DNA from: Pedobacter sp. UBA5917
GTDB taxonomy: Bacteria; Bacteroidota; Bacteroidia; Sphingobacteriales; Sphingobacteriaceae
Assembly: GCF_002432345.1 (NCBI RefSeq)
Contig: NZ_DJDT01000299.1
Coordinates: forward strand, 1-64,000
Reading direction: 5' to 3'
DNA length: 64,000 nt
Shown here: positions 18,154 through 26,790 of the stretch, piece after piece
Layout of the letters: each line of letters starts with the position of its first letter
Position numbering within the stretch: the stretch's first letter is position 1
Position numbers and translations under genes: made by a program
Notes under the pieces: model-generated
What the model was told of the DNA's origin: nothing
Database searches by the model: none
The model's input: only the letters and a program-made list of their open reading frames with translations

Positions 18154-18936
18154 CTACATCCACCAATCTTTTTTCTTTGCAGCACCTTTAGTTTTAATAA
18201 TAGCAGGATTAGGAGCCATATTTTTAAGTCTTATATCAACCCAACCATTTTTCATATACTTTTCCGAAACATTAAACTCACCAGCACCGATATCGAAATC
18301 ACAATTAGAATTTGGTACGCGATAATCTCCCCAGTTACATTTTTTCGACAGCCCGTTATCATAAATTTTCCAGGCACCCACAAACGCATTATTAAAGTAC
18401 CCGTCAGAATTTATATTGATGTTATCATATTTCAAGCTGTTATTTTTATCCAGGTACCATTTCGTTTTCAGGATTCCGGAAAAAACGCCAGCATATTTCT
18501 GCACTTTATCCTCAAACAATTCGTATTTGGCAATCAGTAAGCCCTGCGTTTTGGCAATACCTTTAAATTCATCGTCAACTCCAAAGTTTACACGCTTTGA
18601 TTCCTTGATTTCCTGAATGGTTATCTTTCCTTTAAAACTACAGACATTCCCTTTTACGCTAGATTTTCCTTTAACCACGTACTGTGCCGGATTAACAGGA
18701 TCTTTAACAATTTCCAAAAACTTAATCAAGATCCTTTGATGTTCATTCCCAATTATCCCATAAATCAAATCATTTTCGGTATGCAACCATAAATCTGAAA
18801 AGTTATATTTTACAAACTGCTTAGTTTTATCGACAGGAATTAGCGGTTCTCCATTCATAATATCCGTATGGCAGATCGACTGGGCATATAATTGAACAGA
18901 GCAGAGAAATAAAATGGCAAATTTTATATATTTCAT
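18154..18936 (-). CDS. Secreted orphan protein, CNWGDYR paralogue B
   Basis: This 260-residue exported protein has a signal peptide ending LYAQ. It is a paralogue of the gene at 10824-11600: same order of CSFKGKI, FVGAWK, KKCNWGDYRVP, a second Cys, DFDIGAGEF and EKYMKNGW near the C-terminus, with the same ending in tryptophans (DWWM against KWWK). The conserved C-terminal cysteines may form a disulphide. No known domain is recognised. The phosphoesterase gene on the same strand is 16 bp upstream. Confidence 0.65.
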   Translation of the reverse strand: MKYIKFAILFLCSVQLYAQSICHTDIMNGEPLIPVDKTKQFVKYNFSDLWLHTENDLIYGIIGNEHQRILIKFLEIVKDPVNPAQYVVKGKSSVKGNVCSFKGKITIQEIKESKRVNFGVDDEFKGIAKTQGLLIAKYELFEDKVQKYAGVFSGILKTKWYLDKNNSLKYDNININSDGYFNNAFVGAWKIYDNGLSKKCNWGDYRVPNSNCDFDIGAGEFNVSEKYMKNGWVDIRLKNMAPNPAIIKTKGAAKKKDWWM

Positions 18937-18952
18937 AGTTTGATATGATTTA

Positions 18953-19702
18953 TTAAGATATTTCTATTATCAATTCTTTAGTATAACCATTATATTTTTC
19001 ACTGATATATCCATGTGGATTACAGATTACTTCAGTTTCAGCGATTTTATACCTTACAGGCGTATGGATATGCCCATGTATCCAATACATAGGCTTGTAT
19101 TCTGCAATCATATCTTCAAGGTTTGAAGCATATGCAGAAGATATGGGATCAGCTTTACACAATGCAGGAAGCGATTTTATACTCGGTGCATGATGTGTGA
19201 TGACCACATTTTTATAGCCTTTTGATTCGGCAAGACTATTTTGCAGCCAGTTTGTAGAAATCTGATGGATTTTATAGGTATCGATTGTCCTCAACTTAGA
19301 ATAAGATGGATCACGCCTGATTAATTTATAATCATTCATCTTGCCCTGGCAAATGATCCCATACTCTACCGGACTACCAAACAGGGAAAAATCGGTCCAT
19401 AAAGTTGCTCCATGAAACCTGATGCCTTCAAATTCCATAAAATTATTTTCCAATACATGAACATTTGAATCCTTAGACAGTTCTATTATTTTACGTAAGG
19501 TATTTGGGTAAGTACCTTTATAATATTCATGGTTACCTAAAACATAAATTACGGGTTTATCAGGAATATTTTCTTTGATCCACACAATACCTTTCGTACC
19601 AAGGTTAATATCGCCAGCCAGAATAACCAGATCCGCATTTTGGAAACTCAATTCCGAAATACCAAATTCGTGATGCAGATCGCTGATTACCTGTATTTTC
19701 AT
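18953..19702 (-). CDS. Calcineurin-like metallophosphoesterase
   Basis: This 249-residue cytoplasmic enzyme carries the full metallophosphoesterase motif set: DLH near residue 8-10, GDIN (~30), GNHEYY (~56), a mid-chain ITHHAPS, and GHIHTP (~213). These supply the two-metal centre. Members of this subgroup are predicted phosphohydrolases of unknown substrate. Length is typical. It sits close upstream of CNWGDYR paralogue B but there is no evidence that they work together. Confidence 0.88.
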   Translation of the reverse strand: MKIQVISDLHHEFGISELSFQNADLVILAGDINLGTKGIVWIKENIPDKPVIYVLGNHEYYKGTYPNTLRKIIELSKDSNVHVLENNFMEFEGIRFHGATLWTDFSLFGSPVEYGIICQGKMNDYKLIRRDPSYSKLRTIDTYKIHQISTNWLQNSLAESKGYKNVVITHHAPSIKSLPALCKADPISSAYASNLEDMIAEYKPMYWIHGHIHTPVRYKIAETEVICNPHGYISEKYNGYTKELIIEIS

Positions 19703-19732
19703 TTATTCTGATTTTTGCCTTTATGTTTTAAA

Positions 19733-20647
19733 TTATTTACATTCTGCATCGATTCTTTTTTGCGCATCTGTTTCTCCAAGCGATTTCGCTTTTGTCCAAT
19801 CCATGCAGGCGCCACTTTTATCGCCAAGATTAAATTTCGTATTTCCCCTGTTGTAATATGCAAGGCCATTATCAGGCTCCAACTCTATAACACGATTATA
19901 ATCTATTAATGCCACGTCGTATTCACCGGCATCATCTTTATTGGTGGCTCTGATCAACAATGCATCAGTATAATCAGGATCTATTTCTAAAGCTTTGTCA
20001 TAATCTCTCCGAGCAGCTTTATAACTATAAATCATCTCTTTACAATAACCCCTGGCCTGCCAGGCTTCTTTCATTTTAGGTGATGATTTTATTGCCACCG
20101 AAAAATAGATGATCGCTTTACCAAAGTTTCTTTTGTTAATTTCGTTAAGACCTTCATTATAAAAATCAACAGGAACTTCGGGGTCGGCTTCGAGATAACT
20201 TAAACTGCCTGGATCCGATAATGCACCATAACCATCCAACCTACAATCAAACTCATAACCTTTACAATATAAATCGATCACCCAAAACATTAAATCCTCT
20301 TCGGTGTAGGGCAAGGCGGTGGCTGTACCCGTTAAAATCCAGTGATCATCATCCTGAACGGGTTTTTCGAATTTAAAATCATAATTCTCCTGCAAAAAAG
20401 TACTTAATGTATCCAGCTTTTGCGAGCTGTCTGAAATAAAGTCTATATCAAACTTTGCTAGGGCGTAATCTTTAAAACCATCCTTCAGCATTCTTTTATA
20501 AACATTAGTGGCAACATACTTTTCTTCAGAATAACCACTATTAAACTCTTTTTTGGTAAAAAATCTACTATCCATTCCTTTATCTGATTGACTATAAACT
20601 GTTAATGATAAAAATAACAACAATAACCATATACCTATTTTTTTCAT
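19733..20647 (-). CDS. Secreted RraB-like domain plus TPR protein
   Basis: This 304-residue protein has a signal peptide ending VYSQ. Residues ~55-150 resemble the RraB/ribonuclease E inhibitor family (LDTLSTFL, WILTGTATAL, then EFDCRLDGYGALSDP, close to the family's FDxxYDGWG-DP end). Residues ~165-300 are about four TPR units (DFYNEGLNEINKRNFGKAI, AWQARGYCKE, DALLIRATNKDD, LAYYNRGNTKFNLGD). RraB itself is cytoplasmic, so an exported version cannot act on RNase E and must have another role. The RraB link is by eye only. Confidence 0.7.
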   Translation of the reverse strand: MKKIGIWLLLLFLSLTVYSQSDKGMDSRFFTKKEFNSGYSEEKYVATNVYKRMLKDGFKDYALAKFDIDFISDSSQKLDTLSTFLQENYDFKFEKPVQDDDHWILTGTATALPYTEEDLMFWVIDLYCKGYEFDCRLDGYGALSDPGSLSYLEADPEVPVDFYNEGLNEINKRNFGKAIIYFSVAIKSSPKMKEAWQARGYCKEMIYSYKAARRDYDKALEIDPDYTDALLIRATNKDDAGEYDVALIDYNRVIELEPDNGLAYYNRGNTKFNLGDKSGACMDWTKAKSLGETDAQKRIDAECK

Positions 20648-20716
20648 TTTAAATGATTACCTATAACCAGCAAAGAAAGCCTACTCATGTTACTTCATAA
20701 TTAAACAATCGATAAT

Positions 20717-21250
20717 TCAATTAATTTTTCTGGTGATAAAATAACCCAACCCTATTACCAAACAAAATACAACAACCGATTCGATATGTAAAGGTGACGA
20801 TTGAAGAGAAACGGCCCATGATGAAAGGATAATATCTTTTCCTAAACCACTAAATAACAATAATAGCTCATTTATTAAGTTTGCGGTTAATATTAATAGC
20901 CCAAAAGCTAAACGCCAAAATCTCGCTTTCCGGAAATAGACGAACCAAAGGCTTTGTGTGGAAAACAGATATACCAATAGAAAAAATAAAATTTCGAACA
21001 AAAACAGGCTAAAGTTGTGACCTATAAAAGCGTATGATTCATATTCACTACCTGACAACCAGCCCAGTATTAAAATTAGAGGAAACTGCAAAAAATAGGC
21101 GATTCCTACTATCCTGATCAGCCAGGTAACAGCCACATCGGCTTTGCAAATGAATTCGTTTTTCCTAAAAAAGAAGAATCCAATACTCCAGCAAGCGTAA
21201 ATTAATATGAGTTCGTGAAGGATACGGTATGGCAAAAAACTATTTAACAT
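20717..21250 (-). CDS. Four- to five-helix hypothetical membrane protein
   Basis: A 177-residue integral membrane protein with hydrophobic stretches near residues 10-30, 42-65, 75-100, 110-135 and 145-170. No conserved motif or known family is recognised. It lies between the RraB-TPR gene and an uncharacterised cytoplasmic gene on the same strand, with about 65 bp on each side. Confidence 0.55.
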   Translation of the reverse strand: MLNSFLPYRILHELILIYACWSIGFFFFRKNEFICKADVAVTWLIRIVGIAYFLQFPLILILGWLSGSEYESYAFIGHNFSLFLFEILFFLLVYLFSTQSLWFVYFRKARFWRLAFGLLILTANLINELLLLFSGLGKDIILSSWAVSLQSSPLHIESVVVFCLVIGLGYFITRKIN

Positions 21251-21312
21251 TGATGAGCATTAAAATTTAGAGTATGCAAATTACCAATTAATTACTTTTT
21301 CACCTAACCAGT

Positions 21313-21873
21313 TTATCTTCCGATTATTTTATGCCTCCAAACTGCAATTACATTGGTATCTGCATGATGCTCTTCTGGATTATTTTCAATAAGCAGTTTT
21401 TTAATCTCATAAGCTTTTTCAAAATTATCGATCAAGCCTTTAGCATTTAAATCAGAGGGCAAAAATGATTCATCAAAACCACCACAATTGGTTAGGGCAC
21501 TGATACTAAAATCCTGATCCAATAATTCATAACCAACAAACTCGTATCCATCCACCGGAATATCGTTACATGGTTTATCTGGCTCTACAACCACAGCAAG
21601 CAAATTAAATTTACCACCTGGTATCATCCGTTTAAAAACATAATCAACCGTTGTAAACAGATCTGTTTGATAGAGATCAGAGATATGAATAAAATCCCAA
21701 TCCGTTGCGTCATTGTAATCCGGCTTCACCAATACCTCATTCAACATTCCATCAAGCGAAACGAGCTCGGTTAAATGCGGTAACCTGGCCCATTGGATAT
21801 AATCATTCCACAACATACCCTCCTGATTATAATACTGATCATAAGTACCGCGGGCAGTATATAAAAATGTCAT
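21313..21873 (-). CDS. Hypothetical cytoplasmic protein
   Basis: A 186-residue acidic protein without signal peptide or membrane segment. It contains DWDFIHISDLYQTDLFTT and a C-terminal VIAVWRHK strand. No family was recognised. Coding character is supported by an uninterrupted frame with typical codon choice and a clean start. The next element upstream is a gene remnant. Confidence 0.55.
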   Translation of the reverse strand: MTFLYTARGTYDQYYNQEGMLWNDYIQWARLPHLTELVSLDGMLNEVLVKPDYNDATDWDFIHISDLYQTDLFTTVDYVFKRMIPGGKFNLLAVVVEPDKPCNDIPVDGYEFVGYELLDQDFSISALTNCGGFDESFLPSDLNAKGLIDNFEKAYEIKKLLIENNPEEHHADTNVIAVWRHKIIGR

Positions 21874-21923
21874 TATTTTTTGTTTTTAATCCCATCAGCA
21901 AATTAACACATCGCAAAGATGTA

Positions 21924-22051
21924 ATCATTGCCATAAAATATAATTGATACTACAAAGAAATTACTTTTGATGCACTTACCATTAACATCAGGCTTTCATC
22001 AGGAAAACCAACATCCGTTACTTCTACATTAATAAAAAGCCATATTTTCAT
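21924..22051 (-). pseudogene. Remnant of a TonB_C-like gene duplicate
   Basis: On the minus strand this segment repeats the 3' half of the gene at 22993-23424. TDVGFPDESL is intact, then about 22 codons (TKACEAKIKAKFF...) are missing, and the match resumes at VNGK-IKS. A one-base loss there shifts the frame, although the final bases TGGCAATGA of the parent are still recognisable. The match also extends slightly beyond the parent stop codon. It is a decayed partial duplication. Confidence 0.75.
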
Positions 22052-22068
22052 TTACGGTATTTATTTGT

Positions 22069-22950
22069 TTACAAGTTCCCAGATTCCCAATTTTTCCAGC
22101 TGTTATTGGGCTTCTGGGTCGGTTTCCAATTCGCAGTATCCCTTGTTACAAGAATCTTGGCAATCAATTTATAAAGCTCCTGCCCACTCGGTAATACTTT
22201 ATCATCGTAATGGCTTGAGTAGTGAAATTTGTCTATTGTCATTAATTTGGGAATATCTTTTGGGATATGCTGACGGATATCATTGTCTGTTGCACTGATC
22301 AATTCGGGGTCCGTTTCGTGCAGGTACCTTATAAAATCTGGGAAACCGATCAATTTATTAGGATTATCATATTCTTTAACCTTAATGCCCAGCTTTTCAT
22401 AGTCGAGGTAATTATTGTTAAATGGCACAATTTTATCGCGGACCTTAATTTCCTTTATATCCCTGGCAATTATTTCGAAGCTTTCTTTACCTTCCTTGTC
22501 TTCAATTCTTGCAAATTCATCGGAATCAATGAGTGTTATGTCTGCCGTATTGCTGATATAGGTTGTTTCCTCAAATTTTTCAACAGAATAATTGATGCAG
22601 TTCCCAATGTAATCGAGTTCTATCGAAGCAGCAGTTGCGCGATTTTGATAACCGCTTTTTTCAAAAACTACCGCCCAACGTTTGTCATCGGCAAATAAAT
22701 GGATCCTGTTGCCTGCCGTATTGAAATAACCGTGTTCAAGATCAAGGAAAAAGTTATATTTAATATCACCATGTTTTCCTGCAGGATAATATTTATCCGG
22801 AATGTCTTTAAATGACAGATCGAGTTGTTCCAATATTTCTTTTTCTGTAAACCTTACTACGCTACTTTTTGTGGGGTCGTGTGTTATTTCCCCGAAACAA
22901 GCGCATAATAGTAGCATTGTTGCGATTAGCAATCGATCCATTCTATACAA
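22069..22950 (-). CDS. Hypothetical lipoprotein
   Basis: This 293-residue protein has a short signal peptide ending in a lipobox (LLLCAC). A second ATG three codons in (22941) would give a more typical signal peptide. The mature part is acidic and rich in aromatic residues (YYPAGKHGDIKYNFFLDLEHGYF near residue 55-80). It resembles, from memory and weakly, DUF7003-type Bacteroidota proteins. No enzymatic motif is visible. Confidence 0.6.
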   Translation of the reverse strand: MYRMDRLLIATMLLLCACFGEITHDPTKSSVVRFTEKEILEQLDLSFKDIPDKYYPAGKHGDIKYNFFLDLEHGYFNTAGNRIHLFADDKRWAVVFEKSGYQNRATAASIELDYIGNCINYSVEKFEETTYISNTADITLIDSDEFARIEDKEGKESFEIIARDIKEIKVRDKIVPFNNNYLDYEKLGIKVKEYDNPNKLIGFPDFIRYLHETDPELISATDNDIRQHIPKDIPKLMTIDKFHYSSHYDDKVLPSGQELYKLIAKILVTRDTANWKPTQKPNNSWKNWESGNL

Positions 22951-22992
22951 TTAATTAAATATGTTTTTTTTTGAATAAAAAAAATGCAAACA

Positions 22993-23424
22993 TCATTGCC
23001 ACAAAATACAATTGATACTGCAGAGAAAAGTACTTTTAATCGCTTTACCATTAACAACCGGCGCTTTCCAGCCTTTTAATTTAAAAAATTTAGCTTTTAT
23101 TTTAGCTTCACAGGCTTTGGTGAGGCTTTCGTCAGGAAAACCAACATCAGTGATGTTTCCCTGTTCGTTGATAAGCAACAGCATTTTTAATTTAGTTGGC
23201 GGATAACCACTGTTTTTAAAACCCTCCTTGCTCATCAAAGGCGTTACTTCAGCACTTAAATATCTATAAAATCCCCTAAGCCCATCTTTTGTATAGCTGG
23301 GCAAAGTACTTTCGTAATCAGGTTGAGGAACAGCTACTGTGGATATGCTGGTTTTAATCTGCGTATAGCCCTTATATGAGCATAGGGCAATTAAAACCAA
23401 AAGAATGAGCGGAGCATTTTTCAT
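22993..23424 (-). CDS. Secreted TonB C-terminal-like protein
   Basis: This 143-residue protein has a signal peptide and one domain resembling the TonB C-terminal fold: a LLINEQGNITDVGFPDESL strand pair followed by the helix CEAKIKAKFFKLKGWKAPVVNGK. The N-terminal transmembrane anchor of true TonB is replaced by a signal peptide, so it is not an energy transducer by itself. A broken partial copy of the gene lies 0.9 kb away (21924-22051). Confidence 0.7.
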   Translation of the reverse strand: MKNAPLILLVLIALCSYKGYTQIKTSISTVAVPQPDYESTLPSYTKDGLRGFYRYLSAEVTPLMSKEGFKNSGYPPTKLKMLLLINEQGNITDVGFPDESLTKACEAKIKAKFFKLKGWKAPVVNGKAIKSTFLCSINCILWQ

Positions 23425-23448
23425 TTAATGAAGGTATAAAAAAAATCA

Positions 23449-24198
23449 TCAAACCACTTCAATACCCAAATGCCTGTAAGGTGCCAATGCGACATCTGCA
23501 GGGTCGGTTTCGGTGATGATTACATCTACATCGGTAACCGGACAAACATAATAAGGTTCAACGGTATTTATTTTTTCGAGCGCCGAGAGCGCAATGGTTT
23601 TCTGTGCCTGCATGATCATGGCGTTATTCAGCTGGGCATCTTCATAGATAATGGAGGTAATGCCCATGCTATGATGCAAACTGCAGATGCCGAGCACACA
23701 GATATCGGCCCTCACTTTTCTAAAGGTATCAACAGTATCCTGCCCCATGGTGGTAAATGCAGTTTTATGCAATCTTCCACCGGCAAATATCACTTCGGCG
23801 CTCGGATGGTCTTCCAAAATGTTAGCCACCGGAAAACTATTCGTAATGATGGTAATTTTTAAATCTTTTGGCAATGCAGCAGCAAGGGCAACAACGGAAG
23901 TACCTCCATCAAAAAACACCACCTGGCCATCTTTCAAAAACTGTAAAGCTTTATTTGCGATAACCTGCTTATGCTGCTGATTGTATTTTTCGCGCTCCCT
24001 GTAGTGCTGCGGAACAGGCGAATGGGAAATTGCACCACCCCTAACGGCACGCAGCAGTCCTTGCGAATCGAGTTCCTTAATATCGCGCCGTACGGTATCT
24101 TCCGATACATTCAGCAATGTACTCAATTCATCCAGCCTTACCTTACTGTCTTTTTCGATGTTATCTATTATGATCTGTAAACGCTCTTCCTTTACCAT
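23449..24198 (-). CDS. DeoR/GlpR-family transcriptional repressor
   Basis: This 249-residue regulator has an N-terminal helix-turn-helix (RLDELSTLLNVSEDTVRRDIKELDSQGLLRAVRGGA, the DeoR signature) and a C-terminal sugar-phosphate sensor domain (FFDGGTSVVALA, ITNSFPVANIL, IFAGGRLHKTAFTTMG). It is divergent from the nucleotidase gene. Palindromes TGCAATATATTGCA lie in the 96-bp space between them, and are likely its operators. The inducer is unknown; a phosphorylated sugar or nucleoside breakdown product is expected from the family. Confidence 0.92.
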   Translation of the reverse strand: MVKEERLQIIIDNIEKDSKVRLDELSTLLNVSEDTVRRDIKELDSQGLLRAVRGGAISHSPVPQHYREREKYNQQHKQVIANKALQFLKDGQVVFFDGGTSVVALAAALPKDLKITIITNSFPVANILEDHPSAEVIFAGGRLHKTAFTTMGQDTVDTFRKVRADICVLGICSLHHSMGITSIIYEDAQLNNAMIMQAQKTIALSALEKINTVEPYYVCPVTDVDVIITETDPADVALAPYRHLGIEVV

Positions 24199-24202
24199 AA
24201 AA

Positions 24203-24291
24203 ATGCAATATATTGCAAATATAAGAATTTATTCGAATTTAAATTTGCAATATATTGCAATATTAAATACTTTTGTTGCAAAATATAGCAA
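24203..24291. promoter_or_regulatory. DeoR-type operators and nucleotidase promoter
   Basis: There are three palindromes: ATGCAATATATTGCAA at 24203-24218, TTGCAATATATTGCAA at 24245-24260 and the weaker TTGCAAAATATAGCAA at 24276-24291. A perfect -7 box TACTTTTG at 24268-24275 lies between the second and third, so a bound repressor would cover the promoter and transcript start. The first site is 4 bp from the regulator start codon, fitting autoregulation. Confidence 0.8.
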
Positions 24292-24294
24292 ACC

Positions 24295-24846
24295 ATGAAA
24301 AAGACAATAGGCATTGATATGGATGGCGTACTGGCCGACATTGAAGATCACATATTACAAACCTACTATACAGAAACAGGCATTTTACTTACACGTAATG
24401 ATATTAAAGGCAAACAGGAAGAAGAACTTTTTCCGGATAGGGCCGTAGTAATGAATATCTGCAACAGGGTAGGTTTTTTCAGAAATTTACCGGTTATGGA
24501 GGGCGCAATTGAAACGGTGAAACAGCTAATGGAAGATTATGAGATCTACATCGTTTCGGCCGCAATGGAATTCCCCTTATCACTTTTCGAAAAACACGAA
24601 TGGCTGGCCGAACATTTCCCTTTTATCGGCTGGAGAAATATTATCTTCTGTGGCGATAAAAGTATTATAGATACCGATTATTTAATCGACGATCATTGTA
24701 AAAACCTCGATTTCTGTAAAGGAAAGCCCTTAATGTTTACTGCGTTCCACAATGTGGATAAAGATCACCACCAACGCATCAACCATTGGAATGAGGTACC
24801 GGCTTTGTTAAAACAACTGGAAGAGGAAAACCTGACATTGGCATAA
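24295..24846 (+). CDS. 5'(3')-deoxyribonucleotidase-like HAD phosphatase
   Basis: This 183-residue HAD-superfamily enzyme of the NT5C type is predicted to dephosphorylate (deoxy)nucleoside monophosphates. The nucleophile motif is IGIDMDGVLAD (residues 5-15, Asp8 and Asp10). The second motif is YIVSAAME, and the Asp pair in DYLIDDHCKN forms motif IV. Length matches the family. It is expressed from a promoter sandwiched between DeoR-type palindromes, so control by the divergent repressor is likely. Confidence 0.85.
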   Translation: MKKTIGIDMDGVLADIEDHILQTYYTETGILLTRNDIKGKQEEELFPDRAVVMNICNRVGFFRNLPVMEGAIETVKQLMEDYEIYIVSAAMEFPLSLFEKHEWLAEHFPFIGWRNIIFCGDKSIIDTDYLIDDHCKNLDFCKGKPLMFTAFHNVDKDHHQRINHWNEVPALLKQLEEENLTLA

Positions 24847-24861
24847 TGAAACCCACCAAAT

Positions 24862-24891
24862 AAAAAAAGGATGTAGCCGCTGGCTACACCC
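24862..24891 (-). terminator. Terminator for the TIGR04222-like gene
   Basis: On the minus strand, GGGTGTAGCC-AGC-GGCTACATCC (one G-U pair) is followed by seven T residues, about 125 bp beyond the stop codon at 25016. The segment 24892-25015 shows nothing else. Confidence 0.7.
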
Positions 24892-25015
24892 TCTATCTAA
24901 ATTAACGCTCTCAACTATGAAGTTGATATAAGGCTCTCACCCCTTATGCCTACAATATTACGGCAGAAAGATTAAGATTTGATGAAGATTTTAATTTACT
25001 GCAAATATTTTTTGG

Positions 25016-26374
25016 TTAATCGCCACCACAGCCGCCACAGCTACCGCACGAACTTCCACATGATGAACCGCAGGAACTGGCCCCTCCTCCGCTATCGCCG
25101 CCCCTATTTCTTTCAGCGTTAGCCAAAGGAATCAAACTGACTGATAATACGGCCGAACCATATAGAAAATAGTCCCAACGCCAATCGCGGTTTTCTTTTA
25201 TTGCCGGTAGAATAGTTTGTTTATAAAGATTTGGGATGGCAAGACTAAAAAACTGCTGATTGAGTTTATAGAGGTAGTTTATTGTAAAAATGAGCAGAAG
25301 CCCCAGTAAAATTGCGATTTCAACAACAGGCTTATCCCTCGAAATACCTGTAATAAGACGAATCAACGAAAACATGATTAGGGCAGCAAAAACTGTAAAA
25401 TTAAGATAAAACAGCTTTGCAAATGGCTGTGATTGATTCAAATACCACTTCAATTGGTCCATGCTCCTTGCGGTATTAGTAAAAATAGATTTAGCCCGCA
25501 ATCTCTGGAGCAGCTCGCGATAAAAAATATTGCCATGGTCTTTTAAAACCGTAATTACCTGAAGTTGTTCACCGGAAAGACGATCGTTTCCATTTGAAAT
25601 ACGCACCCGCTGATCTGATCCAACACTTATTATACCATCGTTTATCAGTTCGCTTATTGTTCCATTGATAACATCATCCAATTTTCCGCTTTTAAGATAA
25701 ACCAGTTCGAATGGTTGAAGATGGTAAATAAAGGCCTCCTTATTAAAACTGCCGGCCAGCTGTTTAAACCTATTCTTTGTATATAAATTAAGAATAACAT
25801 AAGCAGGAAGTATTAATCCAAGCAAACCCAAAATAAAATATGGATTATCGATATGGATATAAAGCGGTTTGAGCAGGTAATAAAAAGGGACAATCAGTAA
25901 AATAAAAGCTACTACACCATAAAGCGCAAAAAGGTCCGCGGTAATTTTAGCCGGTTTAAGTTTTAAACTGCCCAGCATGGTATCGTTCTGCCAAATATCT
26001 CCGGGTTGTTCGCCAAAATTGGCACCATAAAGTTTTTGGGTTTGATCTGCTGCTCTTTTAAACCGCTCAAATTCTGCTTTATTGTGCGTAGAGGGAACAT
26101 GTTGGATAACTTTACCGAGCAGGGAACAGAAATCGTGGTAAGATTGGCTAAAAATGAGGTGCTGGTGCCAAACGATATCAACAATTGCAGCAGGCGAAAC
26201 CATCACGTCAGAAGTGGCCGCGAGGTACATAAATTTTTTATACTCCAGAATGGCCTTTTCGGTAAAATCTCTTGTCCAGCGGTTCTCACTGGCCAATCTG
26301 ACCGAAAAAGAATATTCGCCCGATGGATGATCGGGATTAAATTGAATGATCTTATCCCAGAGCGCCTCGTTCAT
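25016..26374 (-). CDS. TIGR04222-like membrane protein with glycine/cysteine-rich tail
   Basis: A 452-residue protein. The N-terminal ~130 residues are soluble and resemble the GRDP-type domain (VDIVWHQHLIFSQSYHDFC, HVPS). Four or more transmembrane segments follow (about 150-170, 178-198, 310-335 and 345-365). The C-terminus is Gly/Ser/Cys-rich (CGSSCGSSCGSC). This combination matches TIGR04222-type proteins of unknown function. The poly-cysteine end suggests metal binding or disulphide linkage, which is inference. A 27-residue reading frame precedes it by 11 bp. Confidence 0.8.
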   Translation of the reverse strand: MNEALWDKIIQFNPDHPSGEYSFSVRLASENRWTRDFTEKAILEYKKFMYLAATSDVMVSPAAIVDIVWHQHLIFSQSYHDFCSLLGKVIQHVPSTHNKAEFERFKRAADQTQKLYGANFGEQPGDIWQNDTMLGSLKLKPAKITADLFALYGVVAFILLIVPFYYLLKPLYIHIDNPYFILGLLGLILPAYVILNLYTKNRFKQLAGSFNKEAFIYHLQPFELVYLKSGKLDDVINGTISELINDGIISVGSDQRVRISNGNDRLSGEQLQVITVLKDHGNIFYRELLQRLRAKSIFTNTARSMDQLKWYLNQSQPFAKLFYLNFTVFAALIMFSLIRLITGISRDKPVVEIAILLGLLLIFTINYLYKLNQQFFSLAIPNLYKQTILPAIKENRDWRWDYFLYGSAVLSVSLIPLANAERNRGGDSGGGASSCGSSCGSSCGSCGGCGGD

Positions 26375-26385
26375 AACAGTTTGTG

Positions 26386-26469
26386 TTATTTCTCAAATTC
26401 AAGCCATTTCCCCATCTTTTTCCATGGGAGGCAAAGTAAAATAAACAATAGTTCAAGTAGTATTTCCAT
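26386..26469 (-). CDS. Possible 27-residue membrane peptide
   Basis: An ATG-started frame encodes MEILLELLFILLCLPWKK and then MGKWLEFEK, one short hydrophobic helix followed by a basic/aromatic tail. It ends 11 bp upstream of the TIGR04222-like gene on the same strand, so it would be the first gene of that transcript. Small size keeps confidence low. Confidence 0.35.
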   Translation of the reverse strand: MEILLELLFILLCLPWKKMGKWLEFEK

Positions 26470-26598
26470 ACTATAAATATAATACAAATAAGGTTTAAAT
26501 ACATAACCCGCATGAGTTACCTTCATTTAGAGGGATAGTTTTGGATAAAAATCGATATGAACACAGAGGAATTAATGCGTTCGATATCAAAAAATACT

Positions 26599-26720
26599 GT
26601 CATTTCCAGCGGCCCAGATAACTATCGGGGGTAAAGCAGTCGAGAAACGAATTGCTCAGCGAAGCTAAATCTATTTCGAGATAGATCTCTCCGCTACACT
26701 GCGTTTCGGTCGAGATGACG
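26599..26720. repeat. Interspersed palindromic repeat, copy 3 (inverted and extended)
   Basis: Read on the minus strand it begins CGTCATCTCGACCGAAACGCAG and continues GAGATCTATCTCGA like copies 1 and 2. The second half then differs: TTAGCTTCGCTGAGC and CGACTGC appear before a closing GGAAATGACAG. The 416-bp space between 26375 and 26790 contains this element, the 27-codon frame, and no other gene. Confidence 0.65.
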
Positions 26721-26790
26721 CCAGATAATAGATCATTAAATAATGTCAAATGTAGCGATGTGCAGCGTAGACCAAACAATGATATTAACC

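Noticed and set aside
18154..23424. A defence or toxin-immunity island
   Set aside because: The block is rich in orphan genes, but no nuclease, toxin, helicase or immunity signature was found; exported lipoproteins dominate.
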